Assembly (NCBI GenBank): GCA_903813345.2
Contig: CAIIXF020000010.1
Span: 4,889,169-4,953,168, forward strand
Direction of reading: 5' to 3'
Origin: Owenia fusiformis
Taxonomy: Eukaryota; Annelida; Polychaeta; Sabellida; Oweniidae
Length of the DNA: 64,000 nt
A program made the translations under genes and the position numbers. Each line of letters opens with the position of its first letter. Position 1 is the first letter of the stretch. The notes under the pieces were generated by a model. That model did not search any database and had not been told where the DNA came from. It saw only the letters and a program-made list of their open reading frames with translations. Positions 13,416-33,500 of this stretch are shown in pieces.

Positions 13416-13622
13416 AGTAATATTCAAAAAAGGCGCAGCACCAAGCTGCTCTTATACTTGGGGCTAGTATGGTAGATGACACATAGTATGATTCACAAGT
13501 GAATCCTATATTGCTTATACCAATCCAGCCATCTAGATCAATTTGCAATACCTTGTAATACCTGAGATTCATATCTCAATTAGTAATCCAATTCTCTGAC
13601 ACATTGTATAGAAAATCCGGTA

Positions 13623-14657
13623 ACTGGTCAACTCGTACCCAAGACAACTCGTACCCAATTATATATTTTGTTTTGAATCAAGCGTTGGACTGGGAATGTG
13701 AATAGATATACATTTTATAATTGTAACATACTGTTCAGAATAGTTTAAAGTTTGAAGAAGAATTTTCGGAAGAAATTGATTTAATTTTGTGACATTTTGA
13801 GCTTTGAGTGTCAATTTATTTTGACTATTATTTTATATTGGTCACAGATTCAGGATGTTCAAGTGAAGAGACATACTGTAAAACGGGTAATTTTGACACC
13901 GGGAAATTTTAGCGATTTTTCAATTTTAGGGGGTTTTAGCGCGGGAAATTTTAGCGAAATGAAGATTAATCTTTAAAAAATCAAATTAGCGAAATGCATT
14001 AGAAATTGTATCATTTATGGCAGAAGAATCAATAACAGACATGACAGAGGAATTATCAAAATGTAAGACTTCTAACGCACATGGTATTGGTCCAAACTAC
14101 TGTAATCTCATCTGACTAATCACAAAATCACGGTAGCATTTAAAATCGTTGATTTTTCGGTCGAGCACTGAACGAAACGCTCCTTAAATACTAGTATTCT
14201 TGTTGTTTCCCGGGAATTTGCAAATTTTAGCGCCTGGTTTATTTTAACCCCGGTTTATTTTAGCGAATTGAATTTTTAGCGAAACTATAGCGATCGCTAA
14301 CAATCGCTAACAATTACCCCTCGCTAACAATACCCGTTTTACAGTATGTTTAATCAACATATTCATAATCATTTTTCAAAATATTGTATGTTTATGAGTG
14401 TTTGGAACAAGTATTAGATTCAATGTTGTAATTATATTTATTTATATATATAAAGGTGATCCAAGTTAAATCAAAATGCTTTCCCGATCCATTGAGAAAA
14501 ATGTCTTCTAAATTCAAAAAAATATTGAGGCTTATTTGATTCACATTATAACATGAAAACATTATTATGCAAACTCAATTTTTCCCCTAATATGCACCCA
14601 TAATACTGAAAATAATCTTGGGTACGAGTTGTCTTGGGTACGAGTTGTCTAGGAAGC
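13623..14657. mobile_element. 1.04-kb TIR element with 12-bp flanking duplication
   Basis: The direct repeat GAAAATCCGGTA sits at 13611-13622 and again at 14658-14669, as expected for a target-site duplication. Inside, the ends carry inverted repeats based on ACTCGTACCCAAGACAAC, doubled at each end (TTGGGTACGAGTTGTC on the right). It codes for nothing, and a second MITE (13876-14344) sits within it. Superfamily uncertain; the long duplication fits Mutator-like elements best. Confidence 0.7.
13876..14344. mobile_element. Mariner-type MITE nested in the larger element
   Basis: Ends CTGTAAAACGGGTA (13876) and TACCCGTTTTACAG (to 14344) are inverted repeats flanked by TA on both sides, the duplication used by Tc1/mariner elements. 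The 469-bp interior is filled with variants of TTTTAGCGAAAT. Non-autonomous and noncoding. Confidence 0.75.
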
Positions 14658-14728
14658 GAAAATCCGGTATACACGATGGACTTCAATCCCAACCAACATA
14701 AAGCAGCAAGTTGAGTGCACAGAGCTGT

Positions 14729-14741
14729 TTTTATTTTATTT
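14729..14741 (-). terminator. RPS15: Poly(A) signals of RPS15
   Basis: On the minus strand AATAAAATAAAAA follows the stop codon by about 45 nt, the expected spacing for a ribosomal-protein mRNA with a short 3' UTR. Confidence 0.6.
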
Positions 14742-14786
14742 TTTTGTACATTATAACTTGTATAGTCCAATGATAATGTATGTGGT

Positions 14787-20492
<5,706 letters not shown>

Positions 20493-20515
20493 GTTGAATT
20501 TTTGGTAAAGGAAGG
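20493..20515 (-). promoter_or_regulatory. RPS15: RPS15 leader with 5' TOP-like start
   Basis: Upstream of the start codon the minus strand reads CCTTCCTTTACC, a pyrimidine tract of the kind that begins ribosomal-protein mRNAs (TOP motif). If transcription starts there the leader is only about 20 nt. Confidence 0.55.
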
Positions 20516-21060
20516 ACCGATGCCCGGATTACGAAACTACACTGAACGAAAACACACCGGAGGACAATTACCGGGGAGTTTATATTTTAAACATTTTGAG
20601 CTCATGTATACAAATTTTCAAATGAACATTATTCTGTCTTCATTTTTCGAAATTATCAATAGAAAACTGAGATAAAATAGATATCAATGCCACTTGTTCG
20701 CGACCGTAAAAAATGTTACTTGCTACTCCGGAAGTGTACATTGCCTCGTTTTGGTTTTAGCGCTTTTCACATGTTTTGAAAATATATCATGAGTTTGTTG
20801 TCAAAATGCTGCTTAATTACAAGGATTAGAAATGAAAAACACTAAAGAGCATTGTCACTTAATATTTGTTAACAAGTCTGTTTACACGTGATTATTTGAT
20901 TTGAGGAATGAACTGCAGAACCTCTCATCAAACTTTGAGATAAAATTTTGAGTGTCAAGAAAATTATGTTGATTTAACGCCATCTAGTGGTGGTTTTAAT
21001 TACCGCCATTTTGGATTAGTAGCAGGTGCATTGTTCTGCAGGATGATAAATGACCTAACA
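20516..21060. promoter_or_regulatory. Shared upstream region of RPS15 and the castor-type gene
   Basis: The two genes point away from each other across this stretch. It holds an ETS-type CCGGAAGT (20728-20735) and a YY1-type CCGCCATTTTGG (21003-21014). A good donor follows at 21025/21026 (AGCAG then GTGCAT), which could end a noncoding first exon of the castor-type gene, whose first coding exon starts after an acceptor at about 21460. A bidirectional promoter is plausible but inferred. Confidence 0.4.
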
Positions 21061-21523
21061 TCAGCCTGTTTACACGGTATTTTACTTTTTGTTAATATTT
21101 TGAAATTGTAAAAGTGTGTTGGCTTATGTTTTGGGTCCAAATGTATAGATGGGCATGTACACTTTATATCCTTACATTTCCAACAGTCTATTGTAAGTCA
21201 TTTGTAAGCACCATTTATACTTTTTCTTGATCAGCGATATCAATGCATTTTTAGGTCGCCCGCTAAGATTGAGATTTTACTTCAGATTGGTTGAATTCAT
21301 GTGTATATTTATGATGCCTACATATATACGCATCAAATGTGCACTAACCCGTCATTCGTATCACTACATGCCCATGTTAAAACACATACATGCCCATGTT
21401 AAAACACATACATGCATTTCAAATGTTTTATGTGTATAACTCATCTGTTTTTTGTTTTCAGCGGTACCAAATCTTGGGTGGAATCCTATATTTGTCTAAT
21501 GTGTGCATCCCACTGCCGTAAGA

Positions 21524-24500
21524 ATGTCTAGAGTAGATGTGCAATATGACTGGGAGGCACGTCACGGTAACATTGCAGGTAACTGAAACTTATTTAACGA
21601 GTCAATTTTGGCTGTCATTACATACTTTTTTAGTATTTTTAGTGGTAATCTTACTTGTTTTCATTTATTTAAGATTTTATTTAAGATTCATCGCAACATA
21701 AATTACCTGATCACTGCTGTACATTTTAAAAATATGTCATTGGTATTTTAGCTGTTGATAATGGCGGCTATATTGACGACTTCCACGACTACACTCATCT
21801 TGATAGAAAGTTGATCATTCGCAGGAGACCTCCTCCACTGAAGATTGAACCTCCAAAACAAGCAGGTTTGTCTAAACGCTAAAGGGTCAATTTAATAATC
21901 ATTCAATCCAGTTTATTCCATTCCAAATTTCAAATATCAAAATCAAATAAAGTATATGAGTTTGACACCTGAAAGAAGTTTATCCTTTCAATGCATTCAT
22001 AATTTCTTACAGTCCGCAAAAACATATAATTATAATAACTGGTTTAAGACATTTTGTAAAACAATTTTTATGTCACCACTGCATTCTGTTACATGTTGTT
22101 ATGATCTCCACCTTTTTTCTGATGGTGTCCTGTGGTCGGTGTTCAGCATCTGTAACAAATGGCAGGTGGTGACATTTTGCATATTAGTGCCTGGTTCTTT
22201 CATGTCAAAAGGAGCAAAATTTGATTTAACTTAGTGAGTATGATTTTAAATTCACTAATGGAGGGCCAAACTTCTAAATTACAATAAAGTTTCCACTGTG
22301 TAACTTGACTGTTATTTGCCTTGCAGGTGTTCCAGAGTCCACTCCCTCACCTAGTATCAAGAAACTGGAAAGCATTGTCAACAAAACTGCCAAATTCTCA
22401 CCAAAGACCCCAGGAGATACTCCTCCCATAGAGTCTATTCTTGTGAAAAATCATCGTCTTTTGACAAGTATTGGAAAAATCAACAAACCCCCTGGAGCGG
22501 TGACAAATGATTTATCTCCTGCAAAGGCTACTGATAGACTTCAGAACTTGATTGCTAGTGTCAGCAGGCGACTAACTCTTGAACAGGATGTACTCAAAGA
22601 TTCAGGGACAGATTCTGACACCCCTGTTGAGCAATTAGAAACCCTTATAGCCCCTGAAGTGCAAACTGAAGCCCCTGTAGCACACATAGAAAGTTCACCA
22701 AGTGTTGAGGCCAATGATGCAGTGAATGTAGTGACTCAGTTGATTGAGTCCAGGAACATATCTTTGGATGACATCAATGTTGATAGAATTATGTATGTCA
22801 ATGAAGATGAAGAAGTTACCCTTCAGCCAAATGATGACCATGAAGAAACAGGATCTCTGACTGGAGAATTAGACTTTCTCATGAACCCTATTATTATCAA
22901 CCAGCCCATTATAAATGACAATGGAGAAGAAGTATATATAGATGAAGAAAATGAGGATGTAGAGGGAATAGCACCAAGATGTGATACAGTAGAAGTGGAG
23001 ATTAACAATGAAATTCATGATGAAGTCACGGATATTGTAACTTTTGATAATATTGAACAGTACGATTATGAACAAATGTTGAAGAACCTTGACACCAGTG
23101 CTGTTAAATCTGAAGAATTCAGATACAAAAAGATTCCTATGGAACATGTTGAACAAACAATTGTAGATTTAGAAGTGGAAGCTAAAAATTTAGAACTTGA
23201 ACGATTTGCTCAACTTACTGGCCTAAAATTGGGCAAGAAGTATGGGAGACAAAAGTCTGAAGATGTCAAACCAAGGCAAAGAAAGCCATACACTAAGAAG
23301 CGAAAACGAAATGAGTCATTAGAATCCAATACTCCATTAAGTCAAACAGAGCACTCATATGGAGGTAAAATCAATAATGAACAGTTCGGATTTCCGAAAC
23401 ATTTTACTAATCTTGCTGATGATACCAGTACACCTGAAGTTATTGATAAGTTTGGAAAGTCATATCGGATTATCAGAACTGAGATGACTACTCAGGGTAA
23501 AACTCTCCACAGGATTAGGATTTCACCAATTGAAAAATCTGAAGCTAAGCCAACACAAATCACATCCCGGAATAATTCTCTAAGTGGTAGTTTTACAGAG
23601 ACTAACTTTGAAAAAGAGGCAGTAGTCTCACCAATATCTGCATCTAAGAACCTAGAAATGTCCAGGTCATTACTTACTAATCAACTCAACAAAAACTCTG
23701 GAAATGATCTTCAAACTAACTCCCAAAAGGAGGAGGATATTGTACAGAATATTGTTGACCATTTGATCAATACTGTTGAAGATGAAACTGTTGAGGAATA
23801 TGAGAAAGAACAAAGTATTGCAGAGGATAATGCCAAGAAGAGGAATATTATTGAGGACATTGATGATGGTATCAATGACCATGAAGACCTTGATAAATAT
23901 ATGGACCACAGTGAAAATCAAAATGAAAAAGTAGAGAATAATTCAATGAATAGTGTACATAATAATACTGCAATTGAATCAAATAATGATGAAAGAACTA
24001 TAGAGCCTATAGACCAGTTACATGGTGCTCATTCAATACTGAATGGAGACATTCCCTCCACAAACTTTAATCAGTTGGCAAGCACTGATAATAGCCAGAA
24101 TTTACAATTGCTTGCCAAGGACCCTGAAACAATTGTTAATTCACAAGTAGGAAATCACTCAAGTATTCCCTCCAATTGTGATAATAATTTTGTCAAACAG
24201 TCTGCACATGCCATGGATGAAAGTGATACTCAGGTCGTTGAGCAATTCCCTAATAATTCCACAATAAACAAACTGAATCTTCAAACTATAAATGATTCTA
24301 TGGAGGAGAATATTGGAAAACAATATCTCCACAATACTGCGATGGATAAGCAGAATCCCCACCAGATGAATAACAGCTTAAATACTGGTGATAAATCATA
24401 CCCACACAACACAAGTATGGACAGTGATAAGATCCTTGATGACATTGATAACATTACAAACCAAGATTCTGACCAGTATATCTATGAGTTAGCCTACTGC

Positions 24501-27500
24501 AACATTAGTGATGATGACAGTGAAGAAAAAGATGTTGTGTTTGAAGATGAACTTGGCATGGAAGTTTCTTATGGTGAAGACCCCTCAGAGGTTCCCTGGA
24601 CAATGGCTGATCTCTATGTAGATAAAAACACCTTCAGAAGATCTCAAAAACGCTCCTCAAAATCTGTATGGGATAAATTAGCTAGTTATAAAACTGGGAC
24701 TCCTGATGGCACACCAGCAGCCCATCGACATAACACCCGTTTCAGGAAATCTGTATCTAAAGATGCTGATGAGAAACCAAAACCTAGTGATGAGCCTACA
24801 ACCAGTACCCCTGTACGACTTAGTGAATCCAGTCCTAATCTCTCAGACCTGAAGAATAAAATGTCACTAAGTTTGTCTCCTAAGAAGACACCAGCTGGCC
24901 TAATCCATCTTGCACGCACACCCCCTAGAGGAGATCTAATGTCCCCTGAAGGAGACCATAACAGATCCCTTGATATCAATAGCCTTGAGCCCAGCATAGG
25001 GTTCGACCTTGGCCTTGATCTCAATTTTGACCTTGACATGCTGAGTGACCTTGAAATGAACCAGATGGAAAATATCAACAATCCCAATAAAACTCCCAAA
25101 GAAAGATCACTCAGTTTATCTCACAGCCCTGCAAGAGATTCCAAACCTACAAAGCCAAAAGTAGAAAAAGACAAAAATCCTATTGTTGAAAAGTTTAGTA
25201 TTGCTGGCTGGTTCATCTGGCCATATTTAATAGATCATACATATGTTGATTATGAAAGACCTATTTTTAAATCTGATATAAAGAAGAAAAAAGTTAAAGT
25301 GCCATCTGTGCCAGCAACGCCAACAGCTGTGCCAGCAACCCCTGAATTGAAACCAGAACCCCCAAAGGATGAAGATGAGGAGATTGAACCAAGGTTGTCA
25401 TTTGATGTGCTACATATCCATGACGATGAGTGCCATCCATTCCAGGACATTGAAATCTTCAATAGCAGGTAATAGTGTAAAAGATTCTATACCAATCTTA
25501 GCTATCTGAAACCAATCAAAATGGCACTTGGGATGTTATTATTCTCATACGACGAAATGTTGAAATCACATTTCTTCAAAGTACACATTTTAGACAGGGT
25601 ACCCAGTTCTACAGTTCTTAACATTTTGGCTGGTTACTTGGTGGTCTGTTTTCATCTTCTTATGTACCTTGCATGTAAAAAGAAAACAAGGCATAGTTTG
25701 GTTGTTCAGTTCGCAATTGTATTTCAGCACCTTCCTGTTTTTGATCAATAATTTCATCTCAGTTACACCCATTTGGGATTTTTGCAAGATAATCTGGTAG
25801 GCATTTATTCCTCTTTGTGTTCCTAAGCAAATGATGTTATGTTTATAGAATGGATAGCATACATGTGGAGGAAAAGGATTATGTGAGACTCATCCATGCT
25901 TATGCCTCTAAGAAGTGCAAGTTCAGAGGTTGCAAGTGTAAGAGCAAGCATTTCCACTGCAAGACACCTGGATGCAAATACATGAGCCTACAGGTAAGAT
26001 ATGTAAATATTATGAACTCACAGGTATGATATGCAAATATAAAAGCTTACAGGTATGATGTTCAAGTACATGTGCTTATAAATATGATATGAAACTACAC
26101 TTGCATATATGTAAGATATGCAAATACATGAGTCTACGACAATGATATGCAAATACATGAGCTTACAAGTATAATATGCAAATACATGAGCTTACAAGCA
26201 TGATATGCAAATACATGAGCTTACAAGTATAATATGCAAATACATGAGCTTACAAGCATGATATGCAAATACATGAGCTTACAAGCATGATATGCAAATA
26301 CATGAGCTTACAAGTATAATATGCAAATACATGAGCTTACAAGTATAATATGCAAATACATGAGCTTACAAGTATGATTTGCAAATACATGAGCTTACAA
26401 GCATGATATGCAAATACATGAGCTTACAAGCATGATATGCAAATACATGAGCTTACAAGCATGATATGCAAATACATGAGCTTACAAGTATGATATGCAA
26501 ATACATGAGCTTACAAGTATGATATGCAAATACATGAGCTTACAAGCATGATATGCAAATACATGAGCTTACAAGCATGATATGCAAATACATGAGCTTA
26601 CAAGCATGATATGCAAATACATGAGCTTACAAGTATGATATGCAAATACATGAGCTTACAAGTATGATATGCAAATACATGAGCTTACAAGTATGATATG
26701 CAAATACATGAGCTTACAAGCATGATATGCAAATACATGAGCTTACAAGCATGATATGCAAATACATGAGCTTACAAGTATGATATGCAAATACATGAGC
26801 TTACAAGTATGATATGCAAATACATGAGCTTACAAGTATGATATGCAAATACATGAGCTTACAAGTATAATATGCAAATACATGAGCTTACAAGTATGAT
26901 TTGCAAATACATGAGCTTACAAGTATAATATGCAAAAACATGAGCTTACAAGTATGATTTGCAAATACATGAGCTTACAAGCATGATATGCAAATACATG
27001 AGCTTACAAGCATGATATGCAAATACATGAGCTTACAAGCATGATATGCAAATACATGAGCTTACAAGTATAATATGCAAATACATGAGCTTACAAGCAT
27101 GATATGCAAATACATGAGCTTACAAGCATGATATGCAAATACATGAGCTTACAAGCATGATATGCAGATACATGAGCTTACAAGCATGATATGCAAATAC
27201 GTGACCCTACAGGTATCTGTAAATACATGAACAATGCAATTGCACATTACAGAAAGTACGTCTACTGAAACATGAGATTGTTCACAAGAAGAAGGATGTT
27301 GCTTATAAGCCTACTATGCAGGAGTTCACATATCAACAGGGAGACAACATGACCTGTGAACCTGGGTGCCGATTGGCTAAAAAACAGCGGCCTCATTACC
27401 ATTGTAACCATTGTGACTGGAAAACACCCAAGGTAAAGGATCAATATTATTTTCAGCTTCATTTAGGGAATATTGATTGAGAACATTTATCTAAATCGAA

Positions 27501-30500
27501 TTGTGATTTGATTGTTACATGTAAGAAATTGTAACATCGATACATTTTTGATCATGTAAATGAATTTGTTTAAATTCAGTTATTTCACAAAGAAATGATT
27601 AACTTTGACTGATAAGGCTTAACATGGACTAGGTCATTGAGATTAAATACATGTGTTTATTACATGTAGTCATTTACTTGTCAAGGAGTTTTATGAAAAC
27701 TTCTGAACAGGCAAAATGAATGAAAACAAAGGGCAAAATTGTTGGAAATTACAGTATTAACAAGAGTTAAATTCATCAATTGAAAGGTTTACAATAACCG
27801 GATATTATTGAACCATTTATGGCCTGTTAATGAAACCGCTGTACATGAACATGTATGTTAACAATAAAGTTATACATTATAATCACTCGTACGTTGAATT
27901 TGAATCAGATCATACATGTAGTCTTAGATTCTTCATGTTCAAGAAAGTTCAAATCAGCACTGAAATACTCAAGAATCTGATCATTAATTCACTTAATATT
28001 ATTCAGTTAGTTTTTGGCTAATACAAGATGCCTCTATAACTTAAAATATTGGTCATATGATATAGCTTTATGAAACCTGGGATTTGTTCTACCTAATTTG
28101 ACTTTCTTTATCTCCTTGCAGAGCCAGATGTCCTACCCTAAGATCTCAAAACACTTGTTGAAAACACATAAATGGAAACTGCAGGGAGATTATGAGGATT
28201 TTAAACCTGAGACTGATGAATACTTACAAGAGGATATTCCTGAATTTGATCCCAGTGCTATAGACAATGATCCCACATTTGAGGGTTCTCCTGATAAGCA
28301 GCCAGTTGAGGAACAACACGTGCCACAGATTAAAGAGGAGGAAGATGTACTTACTGATGTTATCCCTGAGAGGAACACAACTATAGATGAGACAACCAAG
28401 ACAATAAAAACAGTAGTGGGAGATAAAGTAATAGTGAGGATGAAACGCAAACGTGGAAGGCCAAAGGGATCCTTAAAAGATCCAAATAAAATATATCCAG
28501 TGAAGAAAATTAAAAAGGAGAAAGTGGAAAAGATCAAAGTGAAGAGGGAGAAAAGAGAACCCAAAATGCCTGACAAGGGAGGTGTGACAATCCCAGCTGG
28601 TATGGATGTGAACAAAACTTTACAGGTGAGTAGAATGTAATGCTTTCTACATTTAAACAATTTCATAGGTTTCTAACTATTTAAAATAACACCAAGCAAA
28701 CTCACAATGTGCAATTTCACGCATCTGTGATTACTACATGTATCTACATCTGTGATTACTACATGTATCTACATCTGTGATTACTACATGTATCTACATC
28801 TGTGATTACTACATGTATCTACATCTGTGATTACTACATGTATCTATATCTGTGATTACTTCATGTATCTACATGTGAATGCAAATGTAATTACCAGAAT
28901 GTCATCAGTAACCAGCAATGTCCCTAGTTACATCAATTAAGGGTTGTCTTATAAGTTTCTCACTAAATTTTAGAAATATCCATTTGGTTAACAGCTTACA
29001 CCCTGTAATGTAACGTACTCTACCTTTTGGAATATGAACCTGTAAATCTAAAAATGGTGTCCTTCATATCAAGTTTGATTTTCAAATAATGTTATATTAC
29101 AGGAGAAAGGTCTGAGGACTGAGAATGAGAAAAAGAAAGAGCTGAAAGTTCCAATCAAAGCTCCACCAAAGGTGAGATTTGCATGTTTCAGTATACAGTA
29201 AGCCTAATGTTTTAAGCTTGGGTTACTTTTCCCAACCACATACTCCTTATTTCCAATACACATGATGCAGGGAAAAGGGAATCTTGGAGACAAGACTTTG
29301 ATCATTGTTGACATGATCTGAACAGATTAAGTCCATTTGAAATCTTTTATTTTAGTTAAAAGACTCAAACCTCTGAAATTATGAAATAAAAAGCTTTTTA
29401 ACTTCCCTTCCATATAACCAGTCATCCTGAAAGATTCCCAAAATGCTTTTGTTTTGTAGAAGGTGGCTGACAGTGAGACAGATGACTCAGGTGATAGTTC
29501 AGATAGCGAGGAAGATGAACCAAAGAAAGCTAAACCTGAGGAACCTGCAGAGTCCGAGTCTGAGTCATCAGATGAGGAGAAAGAGCCTGACTTTGAAGAC
29601 ATTGAGGATGATGGAACAAATGCTGAACTGGGAGGCGATGATTGGGAACCTTGGGCAGTTAGGAAAGAGAGAAAGAAGAAGGAGTGGGAAGTTAAACAGG
29701 CAGCAGGTAAGTTTAGAGATGAGGCTCAAATCTTAATTGGAAATAATATTTTCAAATCTTTGTACAGCTTATATTTGACATATTGTGGGATCAAAATCAA
29801 TATTTTGAGTTTTATAGACAACAAATTATAGACACCAAATCAGCCCATAAACCCTCATTAGTGAGGTTCTGCTCTGTTTGTATTGATAAAAAATAATTGG
29901 ATATATCACGTCCTTCATCCATTCCTTCATCGGTATTGCTTCCTGATGTGAAATACTCTTTTTATGTTTTCTCCTTGACTGGTAGAATCTTCCATCAGTC
30001 ATAATGGATCAGTTTACTTTTATAGCATACTTTATAACAAGGATGTTAGGATTATTCTCTTTTTTCCAGCTGCTGAAAAGAGGAAAGTCAGACAGGAAGC
30101 AAAGGCGAAGAGAGCAGAAGAGTTGAAGCAGAAAGAACTGGAAAAACAGAAGGAAAAGGAAGAAGTTAACGCGATCAAGAAAGTGAAAAAGAAGAAAAAG
30201 AAAAACAAGGCCTGTAAGGAAGGCGACCAGAAACAAGATGTTAACACAGATAAAGATAAAAATGAAAGTAACGCTTCTAAAACAACTGACAAGACTAACA
30301 TTCCAAAAATCCTGAAAAGAAATAAGTCAAAAATTCTAAATTCTAAAGAAAGTTCACCAAAAGTTGTAACTCGGAAACCAGTTAAAAATAAGACCATGCA
30401 TTATACACTGAACAGAGTCCCGATGAATATTGATAAAAATCAAGGGATTCAAAAGCGACTGTTGGGAATCCAACAATCTGGAACTGCACTTTTAGTGGCC

Positions 30501-33500
30501 CCTGTTGCCGTGCAGGATGTCAAAATAAGGATCAGCTCTTCAATAAATATCCCCAACCCTTGGAATTACACTTCACGGAAAGTTAAACTTGAAGAAGGTA
30601 AAGATGACTTCCTAACAGTTGTCCCAAGGACACAAAGAGATGATCTTGAAGTGAGATACCTTAAGGATGGCGCTGTGTACTGCTGTCATAAAAGTCTTGA
30701 TGAATGGTGTGACCCTTCAGAAGCCTTTGGTAAATCTTTGAGTAAATACAAGATGGTGGAAATGAACACCAAAAAGTTGATTGAAATAACCCTTGCAGAA
30801 AAAAATAAGGTAAAACCTGAGGATGATAAGCCTCTAGAGTGGGGATCACAAAACCGTGTTCTGCAATGGAAGCCTAGTCAGAAACAAATTGAGAGGCAAT
30901 TGCTTGCAGAACGCAAAAAAGCGGAAAAAGCGATGATTCTTCCCGATAGTGAAAAAATGACAATGTCATTTGATGGTAAACAAAAGCAAAAATTCATGAA
31001 ATCTAATCACCGGAGAACTAATAGTAATACAATGACATATTTGAACCACAATGACATCCAAAGCTCAATTGAAAAGAGCTCTAGCCCCTTAGTGCCAGCC
31101 TCCAGTGTTCCCTTTGTGAAGCCAAGAAAGCTTACTGTCATCAAACCTAACATACACGATGGTCTTCATACAGATACTGGGTCAATCCAACATATGGACA
31201 TTGCAGGTAAGGATTCCTCAGATACTAAGGAGATTAAGTCATACATTTTTATGAGAACGTGGAAAAAATAATTGAAAGTGGTCTTATCCGCTATCCTGGG
31301 ATTCATGATAATACAAGGTTTCTTAAAACTGTGCAACTTGCTTTACATTTCCATATATTATCAAAATTAAAATTTTTGAAACTACAGGCATTTATTATGG
31401 GCTTTGTCTTCCTCGCATCATAAGCTGTTCTCTAACAATGTCTGTGTGATAGTCTATAAGGTAGTCATAGTTATTTTATGTTGTATTCTAGTGTTACTCA
31501 TAGACAGAGGACATTCTCCAGATTAATAGCTGACCAAGCAAGCAACCTCTGTGTCATTTATATGAAGTTGTAGTAATACTAGTACTCTAGGGCAGCCATA
31601 CCAGATTGCTTCAATATTTATCATTGTACATTGTAGATACATCAAGGCAGACATTCCAAGTTGTCCAAGATGGGGAAAAGAAAAATAGTGTTAGTTCCAA
31701 GAATATGTTGAGTGTGTACAGTTCGCCAAACAACCCCTGTATATTCCGATTTGCTATGACTGTTGAAGCATGTGGAAAACAATACAAACATTTCCATTGT
31801 ATTCTCTGTGGCTTCACAACTAAACTGGTAGGTCCAGATTTTATGATTAAAACAACCAACCATTTTTGTGTTATAGTTAAAATGTAAAAATATCCACAAT
31901 TATTGAATGAGGTAGCTTTTATTAGAAAAATAAGAGTTACATAAAAACTTTTTCTGAAGTGATGTTACTACTAAACAAGAAGATTCTGATGATTTTCAGT
32001 ATCAATAAAACTGTTAAATCATGGACGGAATAAGTCCATGCTTTACTCATACATATCTAAATAACAGTAACAGTTTTGGAAAGTGATTCCTTTAAATGGA
32101 ACTATTAAATTCAAGTTAGAAATTAAAGGTACAACAACATATTTATGCTATCTGTAGATGTATAAAATACTAATGCAATACTATAAGTTATTGAATGATT
32201 TTAAGTGCAATACAGGATATATTCTGCTTGAGAATTCTGTATTGGAACGAGACGAAGTTGAGTGCCAATACAGAATATCAAGAGCTGAATATATCCTGTG
32301 TCGCACTTCAAATCATTCTATATGTTATGTTATGTTATGTTATTTTATTTACCATCTACAAGATGAGTACATATACATAAATATGTTACAAAAATAAATA
32401 TACGAAAAATACTACAAGTTATATGTATGTTAGATGAGCAAAATTAATATGCTCATATGTCAGAGCATGCTATTATTTACAAGGATTTAAGAAGGTAATC
32501 CCTTCTTTTGTGCATTTCATATATCGTGTCCAGCAATGGAAGCATTTTTTCAGGATCATATTCGCTCCCTCCACCGAAAATGAAACATATGAATTCACAA
32601 AAGTTGTTGACTCCTAGTTTATATAATTCACTAAATAGATTGTATCTTATATCTATATACGCTGGGCACAATAGTAAAAAATGCTGTACGTCTTCAGTGA
32701 CATTTAAGTTGCATAGTATTAAGCATACTCGTTCAGACATTGGTTGTCCGTAATTAAATATCCTGTATGTTCCTGATATCATTCTCATTATAACTTTACA
32801 TTGTGGTAAGCGTCTTGGAAAACGCCTGGCAACTTCCCACCATAAAAATGGTTTTAAAACAGTGAAACATTTCAAAATTGGTCTCAGTGTTGGATATAAG
32901 GAGCTAAGAACGAAAAAGCGTCTCATCTCAAACGACTTGACAACGTTCATGACTTTTCTCTTCCAGACACATTTGAGTGGTGTCTTAGCAGTAGTTATCA
33001 TATTCAAAACGTCCCCATGTAGGTCGTATTTCATTGTTGTTTCCCACATTGAGACCAATGGAGATTTACTTGAGCGATAGGTTCCAATGTGGATTATGCT
33101 CAACAGTCGATAAATGCATACAATTTTATAAATACATTGTACCGGTAACGATAAGAAGAACCAGATGAACATAAGGCGATCTACATCGATTCGCGCTTGA
33201 ACTGAAAGCCATCCGAGTGGTTTTATCGCCATCGGGTCAGGGGTATTTACCGGGAAGCTTTGTATTCTCTTGCCAATGGATCTATGTGCATCCTCCATAG
33301 ACTCAATTTCGGTTATTGAATATTGCGTTACAGAGCTGCCATACGTCATTGTTGGGAAGCAAAAACTCCAGTATAACTTGGAAGCTAGCAGAGGATTTAA
33401 GCCTCCTACATTTGCTCCTAAACCAAGCAGAGAAAAGAATTTTCTTTTACTGCGTGAAATCAAATTTGATACATGCTCTGAGCTTTTGCCTAAAGGTATG

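Noticed and set aside
22823-25099. Minus-strand ORFs opposite the 3.1-kb exon of the castor-type gene
   Set aside because: Low-complexity shadows of an Asp/Glu/Asn-rich exon on the other strand.
25972-27219. CRISPR-like array
   Set aside because: Units are contiguous with no spacers, in an intron of an animal gene, and derived from the exon end.
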